A DNA stretch of 64,000 bases, from NCBI GenBank assembly GCA_013288685.1, contig JABDBM010000014.1, forward strand, positions 1-64,000, read 5' to 3'. The first letter of the stretch is position 1. The number at the start of each line of letters is the position of its first letter. Both the position numbers and the translations under genes were made by a program. Origin of the DNA: Bacteroidota bacterium (lineage in GTDB: Bacteria > Bacteroidota > Bacteroidia > Sphingobacteriales > Sphingobacteriaceae). Shown in pieces: positions 8,702 to 15,841 of the stretch. The notes below the pieces were generated by a model. It was given only the letters and a program-made list of their open reading frames with translations, ran no database searches and had not been told where the DNA came from.

Positions 8702-10027
8702 TTGGAAACCCATCTTTTTAAAAATCTTCCCGGTAGATATAAAACCATTTACCGCAATTACTATACAGGCCAAAATCTGGTATCGGTTAAGATAGGCAGT
8801 ATTATCTTTCTGATACTAAATGTGTTAATAAGACTGCTTTATGCTATCTTTCCACTCAGTTTAACCCGTGCCGAAAATTTCCCCGAGTTTAATGTCGCCA
8901 ATTGGATTTTTATTGGTACCGGCCTTATTTTTTATATCTGTAGTGTTCTATTGCTCGATCAGTATAAGAAAGACCGGAAAGCTACTGCCATAATGGCGTT
9001 GTTTATTTTCGCATTTGCACTTCATATCATCTTTTGCGGTATGTTTTCGAGCTTTATTGCTACCGGCGACCCGCTAAATTCATTAACGCTGTATTTAATA
9101 GGGCTTACTGTAATTAGTTTACTATGCGTTTTTGAATATTTTGAAACGCTGATGCTTACCATCGGCGCCGAACTTTTGTTTACCGCCCTGTTACTTATTG
9201 GCCATGCCGACCCCACGACGATGCTTTATAACCAGCTGATGTCGGCAATTTTATTGGGAGGCTTCTTTTTAATTTCGAGATATTTTTTTACGTATAAAGC
9301 TAACTACTACTTCCAGCTTATTGAAATTAAAGAAAAAAATACGGAGATTGAACGGGCGAGCGAGTTTAAAAGCCAGTTATTGGGTACTGTAGCGCACGAC
9401 TTACGCAACCCTATTGCAGCGGTAGAATCAATTGCCATGTTAATGGAAATGGACGATATTGATGCCGATACACAGGAAAATTTGAATTTAATAAAAGCAT
9501 CGTGCACTAAAGCGCGTACGATTATAGAAGACTTACTGGAATCGGCCCGAAACGAAAATACCCTGGAATTTAAAACCCAAAGAACGGAGCTGAACACCTT
9601 TTTACTAAACACTGTTGAAAGCTGGAAAGTGCAAAAGAGTACCAATAACCTGGAAGTGCTGAGTTTAGTAAGTCCGGCTTATGTGATGATTAACCACGAG
9701 AAATTTCAACGGGTTTTGGATAACCTGATTGGCAACGCCCTCAAATTTTCGAAAGAAAGAAGCAAAGTAGAAGTAGTTTTAACAAAAAAAGACGACGATA
9801 TTGTTATAGAAATAAAAGATAAAGGAATAGGGATTCCCAAAGACAAAATCTCAATAATTTTTAACCCATTTACCAAAGCTGGCCGTACCGGCCTGAAAGG
9901 GGAGCAATCAACCGGCCTGGGATTAAGCATTGTAAAACAGATAGTTGAGAAGCACAAAGGCAAAATTGAAGCAGAAAGCGAAGAAGGAAAAGGATCAACG
10001 TTTAGGATTGTGTTGCCTGCTTCGTAG
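8702..10027 (+). CDS. Membrane-bound sensor histidine kinase
   Basis: The 441-residue orphan kinase has about six hydrophobic membrane segments in residues 30-200 (for example SIIFLILNVLIRLLY, WIFIGTGLIFYICSVLLL, LYLIGLTVISLLCVF). A short coiled coil (KEKNTEIERASEFKSQ) leads into the HisKA helix, with His232 in LGTVAHDLRNPIAAVE. The ATPase domain is complete: N box NLIGNALKFSK, G1 DKGIGIPKD, F box FNPFTKAG and G2 STGLGLSIVKQI. No periplasmic ligand domain is present, so the membrane bundle itself should sense the signal. No response regulator gene is adjacent. The start is TTG; the only near upstream ATG (8683) is followed at once by a stop. Confidence 0.93.
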   Translation: METHLFKNLPGRYKTIYRNYYTGQNLVSVKIGSIIFLILNVLIRLLYAIFPLSLTRAENFPEFNVANWIFIGTGLIFYICSVLLLDQYKKDRKATAIMALFIFAFALHIIFCGMFSSFIATGDPLNSLTLYLIGLTVISLLCVFEYFETLMLTIGAELLFTALLLIGHADPTTMLYNQLMSAILLGGFFLISRYFFTYKANYYFQLIEIKEKNTEIERASEFKSQLLGTVAHDLRNPIAAVESIAMLMEMDDIDADTQENLNLIKASCTKARTIIEDLLESARNENTLEFKTQRTELNTFLLNTVESWKVQKSTNNLEVLSLVSPAYVMINHEKFQRVLDNLIGNALKFSKERSKVEVVLTKKDDDIVIEIKDKGIGIPKDKISIIFNPFTKAGRTGLKGEQSTGLGLSIVKQIVEKHKGKIEAESEEGKGSTFRIVLPAS

Positions 10028-10102
10028 AGATTAGAGGTTGGAGATTAGAGATTAGGATAGGGGCTCGTTCCGACTAATCTCTAATCTCCAACCTCTAATC
10101 TC
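10027..10102. repeat. Perfect 29-bp inverted repeat (family B)
   Basis: The arms at 10027-10055 and 10074-10102 are exact reverse complements, built from GAGATTAGAGGTTGGAGATT followed by AGAGATTAG. The left arm starts at the last base of the kinase stop codon and the right arm ends three bases before the convergent lipoprotein's stop. A single-arm relative is found at 21743-21771. Confidence 0.9.
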
Positions 10103-10105
10103 CCC

Positions 10106-10528
10106 TCATAAATCCACCCCGTTTAAATCTTTTACATCGTATAATTTATCGTTAAACGTGAAACGGCAAGTGTCTGTTTTAAGGATGCCTTTTTTGTTTT
10201 TTGCTTTGTATATAAGGCTCACATCCCAGCCTACCAAAATGTTATGATAAGTTTGCGTGCGGTTTTTTATCACAGCATCCATTTTCGCCGCTTCTGCCAT
10301 GTTCTTTTCGTCGATCAGGCTATCGCGCATGTTTTTAAGATTGGCGTATGCCCGGGTATCAATAAATGAAGTGTAAATACTATCCGGCTTTAAAAACCTG
10401 ATGGTATCAACCGATGCCGGGTAGGGCACATTTTTCTTTAAGTATTCAATAGCATTCAGTTTATAGCTTGTTTTGTGGCATGCCGATAAGCTGAATGCAA
10501 TAACTGCGATGAGTACGGTTCTCTTCAT
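10106..10528 (-). CDS. Small lipoprotein of unknown function
   Basis: The start chosen is ATG 10528, giving 140 residues with a clean lipoprotein signal (MKRTVLIAVIAFSLSACHKT, lipid-modified Cys17). A start at 10639 would add 37 residues read from repeat sequence (for example DFPDFPDFSDF), which is not believable. The mature part is about 120 residues, with a helical segment (YANLKNMRDSLIDEKNMAEA) and a C-terminal strand pair typical of small envelope lipoproteins (GWDVSLIYKAKNKKG, TCRFTFNDKLYDVKDL). No named domain recognised. It probably sits in the outer or inner membrane facing the periplasm. Confidence 0.7.
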   Translation of the reverse strand: MKRTVLIAVIAFSLSACHKTSYKLNAIEYLKKNVPYPASVDTIRFLKPDSIYTSFIDTRAYANLKNMRDSLIDEKNMAEAAKMDAVIKNRTQTYHNILVGWDVSLIYKAKNKKGILKTDTCRFTFNDKLYDVKDLNGVDL

Positions 10529-10549
10529 GGGTGCAAAGATAGGGAAAGG

Positions 10550-10588
10550 AGTCCGAAAGTCGGAAAAGTCCGGAAAGTCTGGAAAGTC
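10550..10588. repeat. GTCCGAAAGT word cluster, single arm (family J)
   Basis: Four near-copies of the word AGTCCGGAAAGTC run in a row just upstream of the lipoprotein start. The same words in inverted form flank the junction at 24994-25055. Only one arm is present here. Confidence 0.6.
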
Positions 10589-10649
10589 TTTTTTCTTTGT
10601 CATCCTGAGCGCGAGCGAAGGATCTTCTGCGACATGCATGGCGGACTAC

Positions 10650-10734
10650 GCATGGCGTAAAGTTGACTCACCCCCGACCTTCGCTGCGCTCGGCCACCCC
10701 CTCTCTACTGCGTAGAGAGGGGGAAGGAAATTGA
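10650..10734 (+). repeat. GTTGACTCACCCC / GAGAGGGGG element, copy 1 (family F)
   Basis: The layout is GCATGGCGTA, then AGTTGACTCACCCCC, then CTTCGCTGCGCTCGG, then the hairpin CCCTCTCTACTGCGTAGAGA with GGGGG. Three more copies are at 38565-38637 (reverse), 63771-63840 (forward) and 63909-63982 (reverse). The sequence just before it (10599-10625, GTCATCCTGAGCGCGAGCGA) is another word often seen repeated in Bacteroidota genomes. Confidence 0.8.
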
Positions 10735-10750
10735 ATTCTTCCTCCCCCGA

Positions 10751-10782
10751 AATGACTCAATGACCAAATGACTCAATGACCA
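10751..10782. repeat. Two tandem 16-bp units
   Basis: AATGACTCAATGACCA occurs twice in direct succession. The second unit contains the stop codon and the last two codons of the dienelactone hydrolase gene, so the repeat defines the end of that protein. Confidence 0.8.
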
Positions 10783-11471
10783 AAAAACGCCAGCGTAAGA
10801 GCCCATGCCTCTTTTGAGGCCTTTTCGTTATACGACGGTCGTTCGTCGCAGAAAAAGGCGTGATCGGCGTAGGATATTTTCACGTTGGTGTAGTCCTTAC
10901 CGGCAGCGTCCATGGCCTGGGTAACAGCATCAATTTGATCCTGACCGATGTGTTTATCCAACCCACCCCAAAAAAACAGGTGCGGACCGCTTACAGTTGA
11001 TGCCATGTGCGCTACCTGTTTAATGTTGCCGCCGTAATAGCTGGCCGCTGCCTTTAATGGTAAAACCGCATTGGCTACAAAGCTCACCCTGCCGCCCAGG
11101 CAATAGCCTACACTAAATATATTTTCGGGCTTTACCAGGTCGTGGTGGCGGAGCCAGTGATAGCTGGCTTTAAGATCGGCTTCCATATTCTCTACCGTCA
11201 TGGCGTTATAGTGGGGTGTTACGGATGCAAAATCTCCATAAGTGCCTTCAAAATAAGGGGGCGCGGTACGGTGAAATATTTCGGGGGCTATTACAACGTA
11301 ACCCTGCGCGGCAAAGCGGTCGGCCACATCGCGGATGTGGTGATTTACGCCGTAGGCTTCCTGTATCAAAATTAATCCGGGCGAATTGTGTCCAACTGCG
11401 CCTTCGGGGATAGCGGTATAGGCCTCCATATCTGTGCCATCAGCTATTTTGAGGTTTACATATTTTTCCAT
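10773..11471 (-). CDS. Dienelactone hydrolase family protein
   Basis: The 232-residue alpha/beta hydrolase has the Cys-Asp-His triad of dienelactone hydrolases: Cys124 in GYCLGGR, Asp172 in WGGLDKHIG and His204 in YADHAFF. Glu38 (ILIQEAYG) is in the position that primes the Cys in this family. There is no signal peptide, so it is cytoplasmic. The substrate may be a lactone or a short ester; carboxymethylenebutenolidase is the family's founding activity, but no catechol pathway genes are nearby. The ATG at 11471 is used. An upstream ATG at 11633 would translate the repeat region and is rejected. Confidence 0.9.
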   Translation of the reverse strand: MEKYVNLKIADGTDMEAYTAIPEGAVGHNSPGLILIQEAYGVNHHIRDVADRFAAQGYVVIAPEIFHRTAPPYFEGTYGDFASVTPHYNAMTVENMEADLKASYHWLRHHDLVKPENIFSVGYCLGGRVSFVANAVLPLKAAASYYGGNIKQVAHMASTVSGPHLFFWGGLDKHIGQDQIDAVTQAMDAAGKDYTNVKISYADHAFFCDERPSYNEKASKEAWALTLAFFGH

Positions 11472-12050
11472 GGTCAAGTTTAAGGATTGTTGGGGAGAAT
11501 TGGGCTTGGGGGGGATTGTAAATTTATGGATACGGATTTTCTTAAGGGCCATAGGCCCGAGACATATTGTAGCCACGGGTTTCAACCCGTGGACTGACAA
11601 AACAGACGCGAAAGTACCATCGGCACGGCCCATATTTTGTACAAATCCCGTTGTTGATAATTCATTCTAACAACCTACCGCGCTTTGCTAACATGGCCCG
11701 AACCTACGGTTCTCCATCGCTTTTTCTTTTTTTTTCCACGGGTTAAAACCCGTGGCTACAATACCGAGGCTATGCCTCTTTTTTCAGTTGAAAAAATCGT
11801 GATAGTCCAACGCTATTCAGCTTTTTTTGCCTTTAGTGTTGTCGTCAACAAACCCAGATGATTGTGAAACGCTTTTGCAGATGCTTTACCCGGCATCCGT
11901 TGCCTGTTGCTGACAACACCAACAACGGCGGAAATTTATGATACTTATACTGTTCAAAATAATCCTTCAATTTTAAATATCGGCGTTCTTTCAATTGAAC
12001 TATTTTTTGTTAACTATGTCAGTGTGTTGCACCTAATATACTTTAGCCTT
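11472..12050. other. Gene-free stretch with two palindromic elements
   Basis: This region of 579 bases between divergent genes has no believable coding frame. It holds a long inverted repeat with arms 11545-11592 and 11736-11784, whose core word is TTGTAGCCACGGGTTTCAAC. A second, weaker inverted pair lies at about 11838-11864 and 11886-11915 (GTGTTGTCGTCAACA against TTGCTGACAACACCAAC). The last 90 bases are AT-rich and likely hold the promoter of the gene at 12051; TATACTTTAG at 12038-12047 is a weak -7 candidate. Confidence 0.6.
11545..11784. repeat. Long inverted repeat with TAGCCACGGGTT arms (family G)
   Basis: The left arm reads AAGGGCCATAGGCCCGAGAC into ATTGTAGCCACGGGTTTCAA and CCCGTGG. 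The right arm is its near reverse complement (CCACGGGTTAAAACCCGTGG, CTACAATACCGAGGCTATGC). Each arm is itself a hairpin (CCACGGGTT/AACCCGTGG), so the structure is nested. The internal 140 bases show no gene. Confidence 0.8.
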
Positions 12051-12524
12051 ATGTCTTTAAAATACATCTTATTTATCCTTCTAACTTTCGCAGCAATCAA
12101 CGCGAGTGCTCAAATTTTCATAAATGCCGATTCTAATCAAATCAAAAAAGAAATGCGATTAAGAAGTGCCGGGTTATACAAAAATTTCGTAGAAAAAGAT
12201 ATCGAAACGCGCGGCTATTACCGTAAAATGGTTTTTCGGTTTCCTTCGCCTCCTGAAGGAAATGCTTGTTTAATGAGAATAACATTCTTTTTCACACATC
12301 AAGGTAAATGCTTTAAGTATTATGAGTCCTATTGGGGACGTGGTTTGTTAGAGGATACCATAAAACGGTTTGACAAACACGCTAACGGACTAAACCGAGT
12401 GAAGGGCTGTTTAAGATGGGTAAGTCCCGATGGAAAATTTGAAGCGAGTATAGATTCGCAAAGGGTAGGTAATAGTGAGATATATTCAGTGTATAATTTG
12501 AAAATAAAAAATTTACTGCCCTAA
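12051..12524 (+). CDS. Secreted hypothetical protein
   Basis: From ATG 12051 this is a 157-residue protein with a signal peptide (MSLKYILFILLTFAAINASA, cut before QIFIN). The mature domain is about 137 residues and mixes helix and strand: KKEMRLRSAGLYKNFVEKDI, then MRITFFFTHQGKCFKYYES, then FEASIDSQRVGNSEIYSVYN. An earlier in-frame ATG at 11907 would place 48 extra residues before the signal peptide and is rejected. I do not recognise the family. The gene is more AT-rich than its neighbours, which is compatible with recent acquisition but proves nothing. Confidence 0.6.
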   Translation: MSLKYILFILLTFAAINASAQIFINADSNQIKKEMRLRSAGLYKNFVEKDIETRGYYRKMVFRFPSPPEGNACLMRITFFFTHQGKCFKYYESYWGRGLLEDTIKRFDKHANGLNRVKGCLRWVSPDGKFEASIDSQRVGNSEIYSVYNLKIKNLLP

Positions 12525-12593
12525 GTCACAATCCTGCTAAAATCAAAGCCTTTTAAAATTCCCTTTGTACCTTGCCCAAAAAACATCACAACT

Positions 12594-13574
12594 ATGGACT
12601 ATATAAGATTTGGCAACACCGGCATGATAGTTTCCAAAATATGCCTCGGCACCATGACCTACGGCAAACCTACCGAACGCTGGCCCTGGGCCTTAAACGA
12701 AGCGGACAGCCGTCCTTTTATTAAAAAAGCACTTGAACTGGGCATCAATTTTTTTGATACTGCCGATGTATACGCCGATGGCGCAAGCGAGGAAGTAGTA
12801 GGCAAAGCGTTAAAAGATTTTGCTAAACGTGATGAAGTAGTATTGGCCACCAAGGTATTTAATGCCATGGGTCCCGGACCGAATGACAAGGGCCTGTCGC
12901 GCAAGCATATCATGAGCGCCATCGACGCCAGTTTGAAGCGTTTGGGCACCGATTATGTTGATTTGTACCAGATACACCGCTGGGATTATCAAACGCCTAT
13001 TGAAGAAACTATGGAGGCATTGCACGATGTGGTGAAAGCCGGGAAGGCGCGATATATCGGCGCGTCGTCCATGTGGAGCTGGCAGTTTGCACAGGCTTTA
13101 TATGTTGCCGATTTACATGGGTGGACAAGGTTTGTATCCATGCAGCCGCATTATAACCTGGTTTACCGCGAGGAAGAACGCGAAATGATCCCACTTTGTA
13201 AGGATCAAAAGATAGCGGTGATCCCCTGGTCGCCATTGGCGAGGGGGTTGTTAACCCGCAAATTAACCCCGGAGCGCAACGAAACCGAGCGTGCGCGTAC
13301 GGATGCCTTCGGTCAAAAAATATACGGGGCAGATAATGATTTTGATATAGTAACCCGTCTTAATAAAATCGCAGAAGAACGGGGACTGCCTAATGCACAA
13401 ATAGCGATGGCCTGGATGCTGGGCAAACCTTATATCACTTCGCCCATTGTTGGGGCAAGCAAACCGGGGCATTTGGAGGATGCGGTTGCAGCGCTGTCGG
13501 TTAAGTTAACTGATGATGAGGTTAAACAGTTAGAAGAGCTTTATGAGCCGCATAGGGTGGTGGGGTTTGAGTAA
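12594..13574 (+). CDS. Aldo/keto reductase
   Basis: This 326-residue TIM-barrel NADPH oxidoreductase has the full AKR tetrad: Asp55 and Tyr60 (FFDTADVYADG), Lys87 (LATKVFNAMG) and His128 (LYQIHRWD). The C-terminal cofactor-binding region is present (SPIVGASKPGHLEDAV). It resembles the YajO/YghZ-like AKR11-12 type of general aldehyde reductases. No signal peptide. It is monocistronic, and its stop is followed by a palindromic element shared with the convergent GH127 gene. Confidence 0.93.
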   Translation: MDYIRFGNTGMIVSKICLGTMTYGKPTERWPWALNEADSRPFIKKALELGINFFDTADVYADGASEEVVGKALKDFAKRDEVVLATKVFNAMGPGPNDKGLSRKHIMSAIDASLKRLGTDYVDLYQIHRWDYQTPIEETMEALHDVVKAGKARYIGASSMWSWQFAQALYVADLHGWTRFVSMQPHYNLVYREEEREMIPLCKDQKIAVIPWSPLARGLLTRKLTPERNETERARTDAFGQKIYGADNDFDIVTRLNKIAEERGLPNAQIAMAWMLGKPYITSPIVGASKPGHLEDAVAALSVKLTDDEVKQLEELYEPHRVVGFE

Positions 13575-13599
13575 ATGACGCCAAAACTATTGAAGAATA

Positions 13600-13742
13600 C
13601 GTCATGCTGAATTTATTTCAGCACCCCACAGATAGGTAGCCCACAATCAGGTGTACGCATTACCTGACCGCTTGAAAGGTAGGCTGCATACCTGTATATG
13701 GATTACCTGTATATGGGGTGCCGAAATAAATTCGGCATGACA
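13600..13742. repeat. Inverted repeat GTCATGCTGAATTTATTTCAGCACC (family E)
   Basis: The left arm (13600-13627, CGTCATGCTGAATTTATTTC then AGCACCCC) and the right arm (13715-13742, GGGGTGCCGAAATAAATTCG then GCATGACA) are near-perfect reverse complements. The interior has a direct repeat, TTACCTGTATATGG. It lies between convergent genes. Confidence 0.85.
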
Positions 13743-13749
13743 TTCGTTC

Positions 13750-15642
13750 TTATTCCCTCGGATCAACCAATTGCTGCAGCCAAACTTTGTAAAATGAATG
13801 TTCGGTTCCATTACCTGCCGAGGCATAATCGCAAAGCGTAATGGTTACCGGTCCTGAGCCATTTTCGGTGTACGACTCGGGCATAAAGCTGGCTTTAAAT
13901 ACCATGTTAGCACCGCCATCGGGCGTGGTGACATTAAGGTCTATATATCCCTGTTTATTTACCACCGGCTTTAAAACGGATTCAATACTGGCGCCTTCAA
14001 ACCGCGAATCCCTGGCTAAAACGATGGGGCCTCGTATAATCGCCACACTATGCGGATTTGTACCTGTCTCCTCTACCCTGCCGCGAAAATCCAGTTCCAA
14101 TGATATTTTATCGCCGGTTTTCCAAACGTGCTTTATTTTGGCGTATTGGCCGGGTTGCAAATCATTAATAGCCTCGCCGTTTACGGTTAGTTTATTAACT
14201 TTACTCCAGTTGGGAATACGTAAACCAATTTCCATTTCTTCCGGTTTAGCCAAATTTATATCTAAATTGATACTCCCCGATTGCGGGTAATCGGTGTGCT
14301 GGTTTAAAATAACCTTTTGGCCCTGCGGTGTTTTCAAGGTATACGCACCATCTGCATAGTAATTAACTTGTAAGCCTTCCTTTCTGCTCATCGCCATATA
14401 CAGCGGGATGTTAAACAAGCCCCGCGGACCGCTGGCTTCGCAGCAGTTGAGGCCCATACCGCATTGTTCGCTGCCGGGTAAGCGCTGACCGTTAAGCGGC
14501 GTATATTTGGCCCAAACCGCACCATGCGCACTCATGGAACCCAGCAGCGCATTGTAATACGTTTTTTCTACTTCATCGGCGTATTTGGCCTCGCCGGTAA
14601 GGCGCAATAATTGTTCGCTTAATTTAAGCCAGGTTACGGTAACGCAGGTTTCCTGGTAGTGATTAATAGGTGTATGCTGCACTGCCTTGCCGCCAAACCA
14701 GGTTTCGGTTGATGCGCCGGAGCCAACGATGTTTATTTCGGTCTCCAGTATGTTTTGCCAGGTGTTTTCAACTGCCCTTTTATAGGTTTCGTTCCCGGTT
14801 AACCGGTAAAACTCCAGCAAACCTTCATAGCACGACATCATTTCGTAAGCCTTTTGTCCCTGGCCGTAGCCGTACCAGTCGTTTGCATTCGGTTTTGGGA
14901 AACGTTCGCCCACATTTACGGTCGATTTGCTGATGAGCTGCGGCCCCTGTGGCGTTTCCCATTCGCGAACTATTTCCTGCGCAAAATCCAGGTATTTTTT
15001 ATTGCCAGTACAGCCGTAGAGTAAACAAATAGGTTCCAGCACCGAAGAGGCAGCCATGCCATGATGATTGCCTTTGTTAACAATCAGGCCGCCTTTTTTT
15101 GAAATGTCATCTATCAGGTTATCGGCAATTCTGGCAGCACCGGTTAGGGCCTTGCCATCTTTAGTTAAATCGTAATAGGCCAGCAGACCGAGCATACAAT
15201 ATTTTCGCCCCCAAATGTCCCACTGCTCCAGCCGATGATCCTTGGCATAGTTGCCAATATAACCATCGGGGGTTTGGGTAGCCAGCAAACCGGTAACAGC
15301 ACGATCGAGTACTTTTTTTAATCGTGGATCAGGATCATATTTATAAGCCAGCACCGCCGATGTAAACCATTTGCCCCAAAATTCGCTTTGCCAAAAGTGG
15401 GTCTCCGTCCGGTTTTCGGGCTTGAAGGGTTCAATTAAGCGGTCAACATCCTGGGCGAGGATGCGATTGTTTAATGATTCGTTTAGTTTTTCGGCGAGGT
15501 AGCCGTTTAGTTTAACTTCGGTGGATGGCTGCAATACATCTTTTACAACAAACCTGTTGGTGGTTTGGGCGGATGAAAAGCCTTGGACAAAAATAACGGC
15601 AAACAAGGTTATCCGCGTGGATATCTTCAATATTTTTTTCAT
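13750..15642 (-). CDS. Secreted GH127-type beta-L-arabinofuranosidase-like protein
   Basis: From ATG 15642 this is a 630-residue enzyme with a signal peptide (MKKILKISTRITLFAVIFVQ GFSSA). The (alpha/alpha)6 barrel carries the metal and catalytic set of the GH127 family: Glu331 and Cys333 in YQETCVTVTW, and Cys400-Cys401 in GLNCCEASG. These align with Glu338, Cys340, Cys417 and Cys418 of the characterised enzyme HypBA1 (family knowledge). A C-terminal beta-sandwich follows (LRIPNWSKVNKLTVNGEAI). It is predicted to be periplasmic and to act on arabinose-containing or related glycans. It stands alone without SusCD genes. An in-frame TTG at 15648 is not needed. Confidence 0.88.
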   Translation of the reverse strand: MKKILKISTRITLFAVIFVQGFSSAQTTNRFVVKDVLQPSTEVKLNGYLAEKLNESLNNRILAQDVDRLIEPFKPENRTETHFWQSEFWGKWFTSAVLAYKYDPDPRLKKVLDRAVTGLLATQTPDGYIGNYAKDHRLEQWDIWGRKYCMLGLLAYYDLTKDGKALTGAARIADNLIDDISKKGGLIVNKGNHHGMAASSVLEPICLLYGCTGNKKYLDFAQEIVREWETPQGPQLISKSTVNVGERFPKPNANDWYGYGQGQKAYEMMSCYEGLLEFYRLTGNETYKRAVENTWQNILETEINIVGSGASTETWFGGKAVQHTPINHYQETCVTVTWLKLSEQLLRLTGEAKYADEVEKTYYNALLGSMSAHGAVWAKYTPLNGQRLPGSEQCGMGLNCCEASGPRGLFNIPLYMAMSRKEGLQVNYYADGAYTLKTPQGQKVILNQHTDYPQSGSINLDINLAKPEEMEIGLRIPNWSKVNKLTVNGEAINDLQPGQYAKIKHVWKTGDKISLELDFRGRVEETGTNPHSVAIIRGPIVLARDSRFEGASIESVLKPVVNKQGYIDLNVTTPDGGANMVFKASFMPESYTENGSGPVTITLCDYASAGNGTEHSFYKVWLQQLVDPRE

Positions 15643-15713
15643 TACCAATAAGATGATCAGAAGTATTTTAGGATTAACTTTTTCAAATATGATAATTTTT
15701 TTCGCCCACCAAA

Positions 15714-15827
15714 GCCTGTGTCCCCACAGGCGCCTGTTACTAAGAGAGCGTAGCGCCGCGCATATCCCGCCATCTCCACCGTGCTAAAATGCCGTCTGTT
15801 GTTTGTGGGGACACAAACAACAGACGG
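15714..15827. repeat. Nested hairpins with CCCCACA words
   Basis: Two hairpins stand close together: GCCTGTGTCCCCACAGGC (15714-15731), and CCGTCTGTTGTTTGTG (15792-15807) paired exactly with CACAAACAACAGACGG (15812-15827). Their loops are also mutually complementary (TGTCCCCACA against TGTGGGGACA). It lies 14 bases past the stop of the downstream-lying peptidase gene and upstream of the GH127 gene. Confidence 0.75.
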
Positions 15828-15841
15828 GGAAAAGAAACTAT

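Noticed and set aside
11472..11633. 54-residue N-terminal extension of the dienelactone hydrolase
   Set aside because: It would be read from the palindromic repeat at 11545-11592, and the family domain starts at the ATG at 11471.
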